Counted from the stretch's first letter, positions 53,679 to 62,989 are shown. The stretch: 64,000 nucleotides of DNA from Gammaproteobacteria bacterium (GCA_029881255.1 JAOUMY010000007.1:1-64000); one strand, 5' to 3'. Notes: a model not told the origin generated them from the sequence alone. A program made the numbers and translations.

Positions 53679-55880
53679 CTAGTTGCTGCCTATGCCTACC
53701 CTGTTGATGGCATTAATGGCGTTGATAAAACCGGCATTGTTGGTTTTATTCGGCAACAAAATATCAACTTCCCAATCCATATTGCTATCGTGTCCGGTCT
53801 TTATACCGATGATTTTCAGTGCGGATGTCGCACTGTGGCGGCGGATGTCGGAGATGATTTGTCTTGACTCGGCGGTGAGTTCGAGTAATAAGACATCGAA
53901 AGGGTGTCCGTTTTCCTGGCTTCGTGAGAGCAACTGCAAACATTCGTCAAGACTGGCGGATACATCGTAGCGAATAGATAAAGCCTTCAGCGTTGGTAAT
54001 ATGGTGCGGTAGACGTTTTGCGTACCGCCGAATATCATGACTCCAGTCGGTCTGGTGGGAGGAGAAATGTTAGTCGATGGGGCACTAATTGCGCCGGTCA
54101 GCGTTGGTATGAGAATCGAAAAACTACTGCCCTGATTTGGTAATGACTCCACGCGTATATCTCCGCCCAAGCTATCGATAATTTCTTTGCTTATACTCAG
54201 TCCTAATCCTGTGCCGCCGTAATTTCGCGTAATTGAATTGTCTGCTTGGGTAAAAGGCTCAAATATTTGTCTCACTTTTGCTTCGTCAATACCGATGCCG
54301 GTGTCGTTTACTTCGATGTGTAGCATTGCGGCTTGTTCATTTTCGAGATGAATGTCCGCATCAAAGTGTGGCGTGTCTGGTCCCTCTGGAGAAGGAATCA
54401 GAGAAAATCGAGTTTCGATTTTTCCCTGTGGTGTAAATTTCACTGCGTTACCAATAATGTTGGACAGTACCTGACGTAAGCGGATGGGATCAGAAATGAC
54501 GATACAATCTTTGTGCAGATTGTGGTGAACTTCGAAATTCAATCCTTTTGCAAGTGCTTTGCTTAGAAATAAGTCTCGCACATCGTTGGCCAGCTGATTT
54601 AGATTGAACGGGACAAACTCCATCTTGATCTTGCCAGATTCCAGTTGGGAAAAATCAAGCAAATCATTCACCAGCTTTAAAAGAGAATGTCCGGACTCAT
54701 TGGCGGCGGAGATGAACTGTTGTTGTTCATCATCCAAACGGCTGTGTTGCAATAGGTCGAGCATTCCTAATATGCCATTGAGAGGCGTGCGGATTTCGTG
54801 ACTGACATTTGTCATCAGGCGGGTTTTGTATTCTGAGGCGAGTTCCGCCGATTGTTGCGCTTTAATGATGTTATCCTCCAGGCGTTTACGCTCGGAAATG
54901 TCGCGGACAATTCCGACGAACACCGTACCAGCTTTGGTGTCCACGCGATTGACGGCCAGGTCCATGGGGAATATCTCGCCGTTTTTTCTCTTGGCGAATA
55001 CATCGCGGCCTATTCCAATAATTCCTGCTTTCTTTTTCTTGTTCATGTAGTCGTCAAGATACTTTTCATGACTCATCATTTCCAGTTGATTTCCGATCAG
55101 AATGTTAACGCTCTTTCCGATGACTTGGTCTCGCGCATATCCAAAAATTGTTTCGGCAGCATGGTTAAATGACAAAATAATGCCTTTGCTATCGATGGTG
55201 ATAATCCCGTCGACAACGTGTTCCATAATAGCTTTTTGGTACTCAACATTTTCGGTGTGTCGTTGTTGTTCTTCCTGACGAATCTGATTGAGCTCTTCCA
55301 TAAGACTACCAAGTCGCTCTTCATCTTCACGCTGAATTATTTTTGTTCGAATGTTAGAGCGATTGATTAATCCACGTTGCGCCAGATAAACAGGAAGCAA
55401 AAGGAAAAGTAGAAAGCCTAAAAATAGGAACTGTGCGTCTTCAGTCAATAGATACGCATTGAGACTGGCGTCATCCAGACTTAGTCTGACCCGTGCGCGA
55501 TATAATGCATTTTCTTCTTCAGGGTAGGCGACGTTTAAGAGCACGGTTTCTTCAGCAACTCCATGCTCCTGGCTGAGAACCGGGGTGATCGGTTGGCCAT
55601 TTTGATCGAAGATCTGAAAGGATAGCCAGGAATGACGTAAAGGGTGTCTGGAAAAAAACGTGTCGGTATCAAAAGACTCCACCGCCTGGTCAGCGATAAA
55701 TTCTCCAATACGCTCAGAGATCATCTGCTGCTCCAAATCAATGTGGATTTGTTTGAGATAGTGAACAAAAAAAGTAGGCCACAACAATCTGACGCTAAAC
55801 CAAATCAGCAGCGCACCTGCTAGCAATGGAAGCAGCAGTCTAAACCGTGTATCGCTTAAGGTAATCATTTTGCGCATCAT
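53679..55880 (-). CDS. PAS sensor histidine kinase with degenerate receiver-like tail
   Basis: This 733-aa protein has two membrane helices (about 14-33 and 150-170) around a periplasmic domain, a coiled coil, a PAS domain ('IMEHVVDGIITIDSKG', 'RKNGEIFPMDLAVN'), HisKA with 'NVSHEIRTPLNGI' (His361) and HATPase ('GNAVKFTPQG', 'DTGIGI', 'YGGTGLGLSIS'). The last 110 residues have a receiver-like outline but the acceptor strand reads 'FDVLLLELTAES', with Glu where Asp is expected, and no conserved Lys. The tail is probably a pseudo-receiver. No response regulator is adjacent. Confidence 0.9.
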   Translation of the reverse strand: MMRKMITLSDTRFRLLLPLLAGALLIWFSVRLLWPTFFVHYLKQIHIDLEQQMISERIGEFIADQAVESFDTDTFFSRHPLRHSWLSFQIFDQNGQPITPVLSQEHGVAEETVLLNVAYPEEENALYRARVRLSLDDASLNAYLLTEDAQFLFLGFLLFLLLPVYLAQRGLINRSNIRTKIIQREDEERLGSLMEELNQIRQEEQQRHTENVEYQKAIMEHVVDGIITIDSKGIILSFNHAAETIFGYARDQVIGKSVNILIGNQLEMMSHEKYLDDYMNKKKKAGIIGIGRDVFAKRKNGEIFPMDLAVNRVDTKAGTVFVGIVRDISERKRLEDNIIKAQQSAELASEYKTRLMTNVSHEIRTPLNGILGMLDLLQHSRLDDEQQQFISAANESGHSLLKLVNDLLDFSQLESGKIKMEFVPFNLNQLANDVRDLFLSKALAKGLNFEVHHNLHKDCIVISDPIRLRQVLSNIIGNAVKFTPQGKIETRFSLIPSPEGPDTPHFDADIHLENEQAAMLHIEVNDTGIGIDEAKVRQIFEPFTQADNSITRNYGGTGLGLSISKEIIDSLGGDIRVESLPNQGSSFSILIPTLTGAISAPSTNISPPTRPTGVMIFGGTQNVYRTILPTLKALSIRYDVSASLDECLQLLSRSQENGHPFDVLLLELTAESRQIISDIRRHSATSALKIIGIKTGHDSNMDWEVDILLPNKTNNAGFINAINAINRVGIGSN

Positions 55881-56013
55881 GTTTTAGAACAACTACAAAA
55901 AAGTCGTCAAAAAGAATTAGTTCAAGGGAAATAATCGGACAAATTACCCAAATCTTTATGGGAATATGGTGTGTGTTCGTGAAGCAGTTCCTGATTGATT
56001 AATAAATACTGTG

Positions 56014-56613
56014 TTAGCTGCCAAACGAAGTCTCGTCAATGGAAAAACTGGTGTAGCGTTGGGCCTTTAGCGTATCCGACCAGTAGCTCGGAGAAAGCCC
56101 TGCTTTATGCTTTAGATGGTTGAGAAATTCCTCTGGGCTTTCCAGGCTTTCCCATACCGATGGCAGGAAGGTGGCTCGGTGGTACCCGTCAGAAATAATC
56201 AAGCCATCTACACCGGGTCTCAATTGCGCTATCAAATCCTGCTCAGAACCAAAACTTATGGGCGTGGCCTCGGACAAAATTGATATCGACAACGTGGTGT
56301 CCGGGAGTTCCTTGCTTTGCATCGATGGAAAACGTGGGTCTTCAAATGCCGCGGCATAGGCGTTGTGGGCAACATCATTAACCAGTGGGCGTATCGCGCT
56401 CAGCGTGCCGATGCACCCGCGTAGCTCTCCTGTTTTTTTTAAGGTGACAAAAGTTGCACGTAGTTCTTGTAACGGAGCAGGATAATTTCCTGTCACTGGT
56501 TCAAGCGCCACCCCGACGCGTAGCCCATTTTCGATAGAGGCGCGAGCGATATCCAGCAAGATTTTTTGTTCTTCCTGGCTATAGGGCGTTTCAATAGAAG
56601 ACATAAGCACCAT
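56014..56613 (-). CDS. amrA: AmmeMemoRadiSam system protein A (AMMECR1 family)
   Basis: This 199-aa protein has the AMMECR1 hallmark 'LRGCIGTL' and flanking motifs 'FVTLKKTGE', 'DPRFPSM', 'GVDGLIISDGYHRATFLPSVWE' region and 'LNHLKHKAGL'. AMMECR1 function is unknown; in bacteria the gene co-occurs with a Memo homologue and a radical SAM gene. Its start overlaps the Memo gene's end by 23 bases. Confidence 0.93.
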   Translation of the reverse strand: MVLMSSIETPYSQEEQKILLDIARASIENGLRVGVALEPVTGNYPAPLQELRATFVTLKKTGELRGCIGTLSAIRPLVNDVAHNAYAAAFEDPRFPSMQSKELPDTTLSISILSEATPISFGSEQDLIAQLRPGVDGLIISDGYHRATFLPSVWESLESPEEFLNHLKHKAGLSPSYWSDTLKAQRYTSFSIDETSFGS

Positions 56614-57376
56614 ATCCGACGACGCGATCTTTGCTACCGGCGGTATCGCCAGAGTTGCGTAGGTCTACTGTCTTCACTTGCCAACGATGTTTTGCGGCCA
56701 GACATAACAGTCCTTTGATGGGATTTCGACCACACGCATCTTCGTCGCCAATATCATCACCGTCCAGTCGTTCGATAGCAGCGCTGGTTTCGGCATCCAT
56801 ACGCTGCGCGACAGTGTAGCTATGGTAGTGGCTGAGATCAGAACTGACGACAATCAAGGTGTCTTCTTCATTCCATAACCATTCCATCACTTCAGCGACT
56901 TCGTCGGCTCTACTATCCCCGACAACAATCGGCACAAGTGAAAACGTACCAAGTGTTTTTTGTAAAAAAGGTAGTTGTACCTCGAGACTGTGTTCTTGCG
57001 CGTGGGCTTGATTAAGTACGTGTACTTGCGGAAGGCTGGAGACAGATTCGACTTTTGTTCGATCCAGTGGCACTTCACCCAAAGGGGTATCGAAGTAGCT
57101 TGCGTCAGAAACTGCCAAGCCTGAAAAGGCGACGCGGTGAGATGGACCAAACAATGCAACCGTCTTGATCTTGTCCCTGAGTGTTTCAGTCAGTTTATAA
57201 ACGCTCGCTGCGATTTTGCCAGAATAAATATATCCGGCGTGGGGCGCAATTATCGCCTTGGGTAAAATTTGCTGTTGGCTTGCCGCGTTTAACATGTAAT
57301 CGACCATATCGCCCAGTTCGCGCGAGTTCTGTGGATAGAACATGCCCGCGACAGCTGCTTGCCGATGTATCACCAC
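56591..57376 (-). CDS. amrB: AmmeMemoRadiSam system protein B (Memo family)
   Basis: This 261-aa protein matches the Memo/COG1355 family: 'VAGMFYPQNSREL', 'KAIIAPHAGYIYSG', 'GPSHRV', 'EHSLEVQLPFLQ' and 'VVSSDLSHYHSY'. The conserved His residues resemble those of extradiol dioxygenase-like proteins and may bind metal. GTG start; GGAGG lies 3 bases from the GTG at 57376 and 6 from the next GTG at 57373, so the latter could be used. Divergent from the radical SAM gene 86 bases away. Confidence 0.93.
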   Translation of the reverse strand: MVIHRQAAVAGMFYPQNSRELGDMVDYMLNAASQQQILPKAIIAPHAGYIYSGKIAASVYKLTETLRDKIKTVALFGPSHRVAFSGLAVSDASYFDTPLGEVPLDRTKVESVSSLPQVHVLNQAHAQEHSLEVQLPFLQKTLGTFSLVPIVVGDSRADEVAEVMEWLWNEEDTLIVVSSDLSHYHSYTVAQRMDAETSAAIERLDGDDIGDEDACGRNPIKGLLCLAAKHRWQVKTVDLRNSGDTAGSKDRVVGYGAYVFY

Positions 57377-57462
57377 ACACCTCCAAGGCTATTAATTGAC
57401 GAGTATTGGGCTTATTATGATCTCAGTACCGAAGGATGTCGACCAACTTGGGAGTACGCGTA

Positions 57463-58554
57463 ATGGAAACCTTGGACGCCTCTACAGTCAAAACCCGCTA
57501 TTGGCATATGCTGGACGATGGGCGTGTGCAATGCGATCTTTGTCCACGTTACTGCAAGTTGCATGAGGGGCAGCACGGTCTGTGTTTTATCCGTGCCAAT
57601 ATTGAAAACGAATTAGTGCTTACCAGCTATGGGCGATCCAGCGGGTTTTGCATTGATCCGATCGAGAAAAAACCGCTAAACCACTTTTTACCCGGAACTT
57701 CTGTTTTTTCATTTGGTACCGCAGGGTGTAATCTGGCATGTAAGTTTTGTCAGAACTGGGATATCAGCAAGTCACGTGAAACGCGTACCCTGGCCGATGA
57801 TGCGATGCCGGACAAAATTGCCCGTGTCGCCGCACAGGAAGCTTGTCGCAGCGTTGCCTATACCTATAACGACCCGGTAATTTTTCATGAATACGCCATT
57901 GATGTTGCCCGGGCTTGTCAGGAACACCAGCTCAAATCGGTAGCGGTCACCGCAGGTTATATCTGTGATACGCCGCGCAAGGAATTTTTTTCCTACATGG
58001 ACGCCGCCAATGTGGACCTTAAAGCGTTCACCGATGATTTTTACTGGAAGGTCACTGGCAGTCACTTGCAAAACATTCTGGAAACACTGGTCTATATCAA
58101 ACACGAAACCAATGTGTGGCTGGAGACGACCACGCTACTCATCCCTGGCATGAACGACTCGGCAACGGAAATTGAAGAGATGACGAGTTGGGTGGTAAAA
58201 GCACTCGGGCCAGATGTACCCATGCATTTCAGTGCCTTTCATCCCTCGTGGAAAATGATGGACAAACCTGCTACGCCACCACAGACACTGGCACTCGCAC
58301 GAAAGATTGCGATGGACAACGGCGTGCGCTACGCCTATACCGGCAATGTACATGACAAGGCAGGGCAGAGCACGTATTGTCATCAATGCGGAGAAATATT
58401 AATTGGCCGTGACTGGTATGTACTAAGCGACTGGAATCTTGATGCACAGGGCAGGTGCATAAAATGTTCAACACCTTGTGCCGGTGTTTTCGAAGAACAG
58501 CCTGGCAACTGGGGAAGTCGCCGCAAACCGGTCAATATGCACAATCATATTTAG
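57463..58554 (+). CDS. amrS: AmmeMemoRadiSam system radical SAM enzyme
   Basis: From the ATG at 57463 (GGGAG 9 bases upstream) the protein is 363 aa. The radical SAM cluster motif is 'CNLACKFCQNW' (CxxxCxxC). N-terminal cysteines 'CDLCPRYC' and 'HGLCF', and a C-terminal 'CHQCGE' with 'CIKCSTPC', probably bind zinc or an extra Fe-S cluster. The enzyme resembles pyruvate-formate-lyase activase-like proteins. The reaction is not known. An upstream ATG at 57436 is less supported. Confidence 0.93.
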   Translation: METLDASTVKTRYWHMLDDGRVQCDLCPRYCKLHEGQHGLCFIRANIENELVLTSYGRSSGFCIDPIEKKPLNHFLPGTSVFSFGTAGCNLACKFCQNWDISKSRETRTLADDAMPDKIARVAAQEACRSVAYTYNDPVIFHEYAIDVARACQEHQLKSVAVTAGYICDTPRKEFFSYMDAANVDLKAFTDDFYWKVTGSHLQNILETLVYIKHETNVWLETTTLLIPGMNDSATEIEEMTSWVVKALGPDVPMHFSAFHPSWKMMDKPATPPQTLALARKIAMDNGVRYAYTGNVHDKAGQSTYCHQCGEILIGRDWYVLSDWNLDAQGRCIKCSTPCAGVFEEQPGNWGSRRKPVNMHNHI

Positions 58555-58589
58555 AAGATCTTCATTCTAGATGACGTATTAAGGGTTAC

Positions 58590-58985
58590 TTATGCGACGA
58601 GTACGTCGTTCACGAGTTGCATAGCTTCCTCTGTCCGCTCAGTAGAGATGGCCACTAAGCCGTAATCTTCATCGCGCTCCAGAAAGCGTATGCTGCGTAT
58701 ATTGATATTGGCATTCTTGAAGCGCGTAGAAATTTGTGCCAGCGCCCCCGGTTTGTTTTCAATGCGTATCACTATCGCATCCTCGCTCACTGCCTTGAGG
58801 TCAGGGAATTTTTGTAACTCGTAGAGCGCTCGATCGTAGTTATCGACATTCATAATAATAATGGCCGATTCGTTAAAGGTCTCGGCGTCGATATGATTGA
58901 TATTGATGCCAGCCTGCGCCAGGGTTTCGGAGATATCGGCCATAACGCCGGGGCGGTTGGGGGAGATGATGGTAATCTGCTTCAT
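58590..58985 (-). CDS. Tandem ACT-domain protein linked to histidine decarboxylase
   Basis: This 131-aa protein consists of two ACT modules, the first starting 'ITIISPNRPGVMADISETL' and the second 'IRIENKPGALAQISTRF'. ACT domains bind amino acids and regulate metabolic enzymes. Its ATG overlaps the decarboxylase stop by four bases, so it is co-translated. I infer a histidine- or amino-acid-sensing regulator of the decarboxylase, or a free sensor. No catalytic domain. Confidence 0.9.
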   Translation of the reverse strand: MKQITIISPNRPGVMADISETLAQAGININHIDAETFNESAIIIMNVDNYDRALYELQKFPDLKAVSEDAIVIRIENKPGALAQISTRFKNANINIRSIRFLERDEDYGLVAISTERTEEAMQLVNDVLVA

Positions 58986-60142
58986 GCAACATTCCCTTTC
59001 TTCATATCGTCAATTAAGTCTTGCAGTATGGCATTGATGTGCCGCTCTTCCACATGGGGCATGGTAATTATATGCGCATGATTACCGTGAACCGCAAGTT
59101 GCCATTTTTTCATGATTTGTGGGCCTGGACGCGGAAAAACTACAGTAATCGAATTATTATTTCGCCAGGCATCGATTCCCGCCTGTTTGAATTTAGTAAT
59201 CGCGTAATCGGCCGTTTTAAAACAGCGCAAAATGATTTTGCGAAATCCTTCCCAACCTTGTGCACGTATGGCATACCACAAAAATAGGGGAGTAATCGCA
59301 TTGCGTGAGCCAGTGAGCGTGGTATCCAGGGTGCCGATGTATTCAACCGAACGTGCGATGCGTTCGACATTGGCCTTTTTCGCAATGACAACACCGCAAG
59401 GGATCGGTGAACCTATCATTTTGTGACCGCTAATCGACACACTGTCGACACCGGACCGAAAATTCCACGGCTGTGGATCTTTGACAAAAGGCAAAATCAT
59501 GCCGCTTAGAGCCGCATCCGCATGTATATAGTAATCGCGAATGGCGAGGTCATTCAGTACGGCTTTAATTTTATCGAGATTGTCGACAGCACCCTTCATG
59601 GTTGTACCAATATTGGCGAATATGATCGGTGGTACGTCACGGTGTATACGCAAAGTTTCTTTCAAATCTTCGTAGTCGATCTCGCCATTGGGCAGGCTGC
59701 GTATCATAATGTTACGCGCATGCAGCAGTCGTAGAATTTTGGCTACACTGTAATGCGTATCTTCTGAATAATAGACGACACCATTGGGATGCAGTTCGCG
59801 CGCGAGATAAATACCGTACATATTGCCTTCGGTGCCGCCATTCGTCATGTAGCCCCAGAATCCGTTTTTGGGTGCTTCAGTATATTCACGAAAATATTCC
59901 AGCACCTCACACTCGATGTCGTGAGTATTCAGCCGAAAAGTTGTGTCTTCAAACGGATCACCAACGTTGTTGAGCGGATAAAACATAAATGGAAACAGGG
60001 GCGAGAAATCGAAGTCGCGCGTACACGGATAGCCTAGAAAGCGATCGGCTTCATATTCAAATTTTTCCAGAAGTTTGTCGAGTCTGGCGCGATCTTCCGC
60101 ACTAAGCATGTCTGGAGTATAAAGCGGGTGTTTGTTTATCAT
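58982..60142 (-). CDS. hdc: PLP-dependent histidine decarboxylase
   Basis: This 386-aa group II decarboxylase closely follows Gram-negative histidine decarboxylase: 'WGYMTNGGTEGNMYG', 'YYSEDTHYSVAKI', 'PNGEIDYEDL', 'PPIIFANIGTTMKGA', 'HADAALSGMILPF' and the PLP-Lys in 'SISGHKMIGSPIPCG'. It would convert histidine to histamine and CO2. No histidine/histamine antiporter is adjacent, so an acid-resistance or siderophore role cannot be assigned. Recognised from memory of the Morganella-type enzyme; a related amino-acid substrate is possible. Confidence 0.9.
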   Translation of the reverse strand: MINKHPLYTPDMLSAEDRARLDKLLEKFEYEADRFLGYPCTRDFDFSPLFPFMFYPLNNVGDPFEDTTFRLNTHDIECEVLEYFREYTEAPKNGFWGYMTNGGTEGNMYGIYLARELHPNGVVYYSEDTHYSVAKILRLLHARNIMIRSLPNGEIDYEDLKETLRIHRDVPPIIFANIGTTMKGAVDNLDKIKAVLNDLAIRDYYIHADAALSGMILPFVKDPQPWNFRSGVDSVSISGHKMIGSPIPCGVVIAKKANVERIARSVEYIGTLDTTLTGSRNAITPLFLWYAIRAQGWEGFRKIILRCFKTADYAITKFKQAGIDAWRNNNSITVVFPRPGPQIMKKWQLAVHGNHAHIITMPHVEERHINAILQDLIDDMKKGNVA

Positions 60143-60287
60143 AGAATTCCCTGTTGCTTACGCGCTCTGCAAGCCATTGTTCGGTATACTGCAAATACTT
60201 CGCCGGTAAAGGCTTTGTGCGCCGGTATATCTATTTGGAAAATTATCGACAGTTAAAGTTTCGTCTAAAGGGAGAAAGGAGTTCGTG

Positions 60288-60584
60288 ATGCATGTCACTC
60301 TAGTCCATGTTTCGGTTAAAGATGCCCATGTAAATGATTTTATTGAGGCATGTCGTTTGAATCACGAGGCATCTATCAAGGAGAACGGGAATCGTCGCTT
60401 TGATATTTTACAGTCTGCAGAAGAGCCTACAAAATTTGTGCTATATGAGGCTTATGTCGGCGAAGCAGAGGCTAAAGCTCACAAAGAAACTCAACATTAC
60501 CATGCCTGGCGTGAAACCGTCGCTGACTGGATGGCAGAGCCACGCAAAGGAGTTGCCTATCAAGGGGTATTTCCCAAACAATAG
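60288..60584 (+). CDS. Antibiotic biosynthesis monooxygenase (ABM)-fold protein
   Basis: This 98-aa protein is an LsrG/ABM-like ferredoxin fold: 'HVTLVHVSVKDAHVNDFIEA', 'NRRFDILQSAEEPTKFVLYE' and 'HYHAWRETVADWMAEPR'. Such proteins act as small cofactor-free monooxygenases or isomerases. AAAGGAG precedes ATG 60288 by 8 bases; a GTG one codon earlier is possible. It lies 65 bases before the iron-type dehydrogenase, probably co-transcribed. Confidence 0.88.
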   Translation: MHVTLVHVSVKDAHVNDFIEACRLNHEASIKENGNRRFDILQSAEEPTKFVLYEAYVGEAEAKAHKETQHYHAWRETVADWMAEPRKGVAYQGVFPKQ

Positions 60585-60649
60585 TCATTACCTTGTCGAT
60601 ACGCAAGGCGTCGTTTCAATCAATAGAAATGAACTGAAAAGGTTTTAGC

Positions 60650-61834
60650 ATGCAGGGTTTTTCGGTGGCCCGATTACCTCGGATAGAGTTTGGTCGTGGT
60701 GTTATAAGCAAGTTGCCTGATCTGGTCGCGTCATTTGGTTCGAATGCGCTAATCGTAACAGGTGCCAAATCGTTTACTGGTAGTGAGCACTGGGCAGCGT
60801 TGCAGACATCCTTGCAACGATTGCATATTCGTCATCAACACTGCGTGATCGATCAGGAGCCTTCTCCCCATCGCGTAGATGAAATCGTGGCAAGTTTTGC
60901 GCACGAAGACTTTTCGGTTGTTATCGGTATCGGTGGGGGGAGCGTTCTCGATGCGGCAAAAGCCATTGCTGGCTTGTTACGAGTACAGCACTCGGTAATG
61001 GAGTATCTCGAAGGCGTCGGCCCCGAGCGTCCATACGTGGGACCGGCTGTGCCTTTTATCGCCGTACCTACGACGGCAGGTACGGGTAGCGAAGCGACAA
61101 AGAATGCGGTACTGAGTGTGCAGGCACGTGATGGATTTAAAAAATCGTTTCGGCACGACAAGCTGGTTGCAGAATACGCGCTAATTGATCCCGCGCTACT
61201 CAGTCGTTGTCCACCACAACAGATAGCCGCCAACGGAATGGATGCTTTAACTCAACTCATAGAGTCCTATGTATCACTCAAAGCGAATGTGTTTACGGAT
61301 AGTCTGGCGCTGGAAGGGATACGTTTGGTACGTGATGGCTTGCTGGAATGGTATCGCGAAGGAGAGGTCGCGACGGCAGCACAAGACAACATGTCTTATG
61401 GCGCGTTGATATCTGGCATTACATTAGCACAGGTAGGTCTGGGCTCGGTGCATGGGCTTGCCTCACCGATGGGGGCATTTTATCCCATCCCGCATGGCGT
61501 GGTGTGCGGAACGCTGTTGGCACCAGCAACGCGCGTCAATATTGAGGCGATGAAACAACGGGAACCGGACAATCCCGCGCTGAAGAAATATCGCAAACTT
61601 GGCGCGACATTTTTTCAGACACATATACCGGACGCTGATAAGGCTTATAGTGGCCTGGTGCGAAAGCTTGAGCAATGGAGTGATGAACTCTGTTTGCCGC
61701 GATTGGCGCAATACGGGGTGACTGAGCAAGACCTCGATCATATTGTTGCAAATTCCCGAGGAAGCAGTATGAGGACGAATCCCATCGTATTGAGCGATGA
61801 TGAAATAAAAGATATTTTGCGTTCGCGTCTGTGA
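60650..61834 (+). CDS. Iron-type alcohol dehydrogenase
   Basis: This 394-aa protein has the Fe-ADH family NAD site 'VVIGIGGGSVLDAAKA', 'IAVPTTAGTGSEATKNAV', 'LIDPALLSRCP', and metal-region motifs 'NGMDALTQLIESYVS' and 'SVHGLASPMGAFYPIPHGVVC'. The usual second metal ligand His (DALTH) is Gln here, while the Asp and the two later His are kept. The substrate is unknown; the upstream ABM gene suggests a shared catabolic step (inference). It starts 65 bases after that gene. Confidence 0.92.
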   Translation: MQGFSVARLPRIEFGRGVISKLPDLVASFGSNALIVTGAKSFTGSEHWAALQTSLQRLHIRHQHCVIDQEPSPHRVDEIVASFAHEDFSVVIGIGGGSVLDAAKAIAGLLRVQHSVMEYLEGVGPERPYVGPAVPFIAVPTTAGTGSEATKNAVLSVQARDGFKKSFRHDKLVAEYALIDPALLSRCPPQQIAANGMDALTQLIESYVSLKANVFTDSLALEGIRLVRDGLLEWYREGEVATAAQDNMSYGALISGITLAQVGLGSVHGLASPMGAFYPIPHGVVCGTLLAPATRVNIEAMKQREPDNPALKKYRKLGATFFQTHIPDADKAYSGLVRKLEQWSDELCLPRLAQYGVTEQDLDHIVANSRGSSMRTNPIVLSDDEIKDILRSRL

Positions 61835-61971
61835 TCAAACAAAGGCCAGACTCAGGGAGTATCAATTTCCCCGCCTGTCCCCTATTATAGGCCGCAGTGG
61901 ATGGCGTTACGCCGCTTGAATGTTCAAATACAGACCGTTGACGTGTTTTGCCGATCGAACAGGAGTTATTG

Positions 61972-62940
61972 ATGAACAAGCTTTATCCCGACATACGCCC
62001 TTACGTTAATCACAGTATTGCCGTTGAGCCGCCACATGTCCTGCACGTGGAGGAAAGCGGAAATCCTGAGGGCATACCGGTTGTGTTTCTACACGGCGGT
62101 CCTGGTTCGGGAACGGAAAGTTATCATCGACGTTTTTTCGATCCGGAAGTCTATCGAATTATATTGTTCGATCAGCGTGGCTCTGGTAAGTCTATCCCTC
62201 ATGCCTCATTGGAAAACAACACCACGCAAGCACTGGTCGCGGACATGGAACATATCCGAGAGCATCTGGGCGTGGACAAATGGGTGGTGTTCGGAGGTTC
62301 CTGGGGTTCAACACTGGCACTTGTCTATGCGGAAACTTATCCGCAACGGGTGTCAGGCCTGATCGTACGCGGCATATTCCTGTGTCGTCCCAAAGAAATT
62401 CATTGGTTTTATCAGGAAGGGGCGAGCAAGCTGTTTCCCGATTACTGGGAAAGCTATGTCAAAGTGATTCCGCCGAAAGAGCGCGGTGAAATGGTTAAGG
62501 CATTTTACAAACGACTCACGGGTAAGAATGAAATTGAGCGTATGGCTGTAGCCAAGGCCTGGTCAATTTGGGAAGGGCGTACCGCGACCTTGCTCAATCG
62601 CAAAGAAGTGGTGAATCACTTCGCAGACCCTCATACGGCACTATCACTGGCGCGGATAGAGTGTCATTACTTTATGAACAACGCCTTTCTGGAAGAGGAT
62701 CAGATATTGCGCGATGCGCATAAACTGAAACACATACCCGGCGTGATCGTACATGGTCGTTACGATGTGGTGTGTCCAATTGAAAACGCCTGGGATCTCC
62801 ACAAGGCGTGGCCGGAAGCGGAGCTGAAAATCATTGCTGAAGCGGGTCATGCCGCGTCAGAACCAGGGATAATCGACGCCCTGGTGCAAGCGGCCAGAGA
62901 CATGGCAAAGCGTTTAGGAAAAGTGAAAGAACCGAGTTAG
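61972..62940 (+). CDS. pip: Proline iminopeptidase
   Basis: This cytosolic alpha/beta hydrolase removes N-terminal proline. From the ATG at 61972 (AGGAG 8 bases upstream) the 322-aa protein shows 'LYPDIRPYVNHSIAV', 'FLHGGPGSGTES', 'LFDQRGSGKSIPHA', nucleophile 'FGGSWGSTLALVYAE', 'HGRYDVVCPIENAW' and 'AEAGHAASEP'. Complete S33-family enzyme; an earlier start at 61948 lacks a better RBS. Confidence 0.95.
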   Translation: MNKLYPDIRPYVNHSIAVEPPHVLHVEESGNPEGIPVVFLHGGPGSGTESYHRRFFDPEVYRIILFDQRGSGKSIPHASLENNTTQALVADMEHIREHLGVDKWVVFGGSWGSTLALVYAETYPQRVSGLIVRGIFLCRPKEIHWFYQEGASKLFPDYWESYVKVIPPKERGEMVKAFYKRLTGKNEIERMAVAKAWSIWEGRTATLLNRKEVVNHFADPHTALSLARIECHYFMNNAFLEEDQILRDAHKLKHIPGVIVHGRYDVVCPIENAWDLHKAWPEAELKIIAEAGHAASEPGIIDALVQAARDMAKRLGKVKEPS

Positions 62941-62981
62941 AAAAAAAGAAAATGCGGGAAACAGCTGACGCCATTTCCCGC
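62941..62981 (-). terminator. Terminator for the leftward outer-membrane gene
   Basis: Stem GCGGGAAA/TTTCCCGC with a 12-base loop; on the minus strand an A/T tract with T7 follows. It lies just past the stop of the gene at 62990. Confidence 0.8.
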
Positions 62982-62989
62982 GCGATTGC

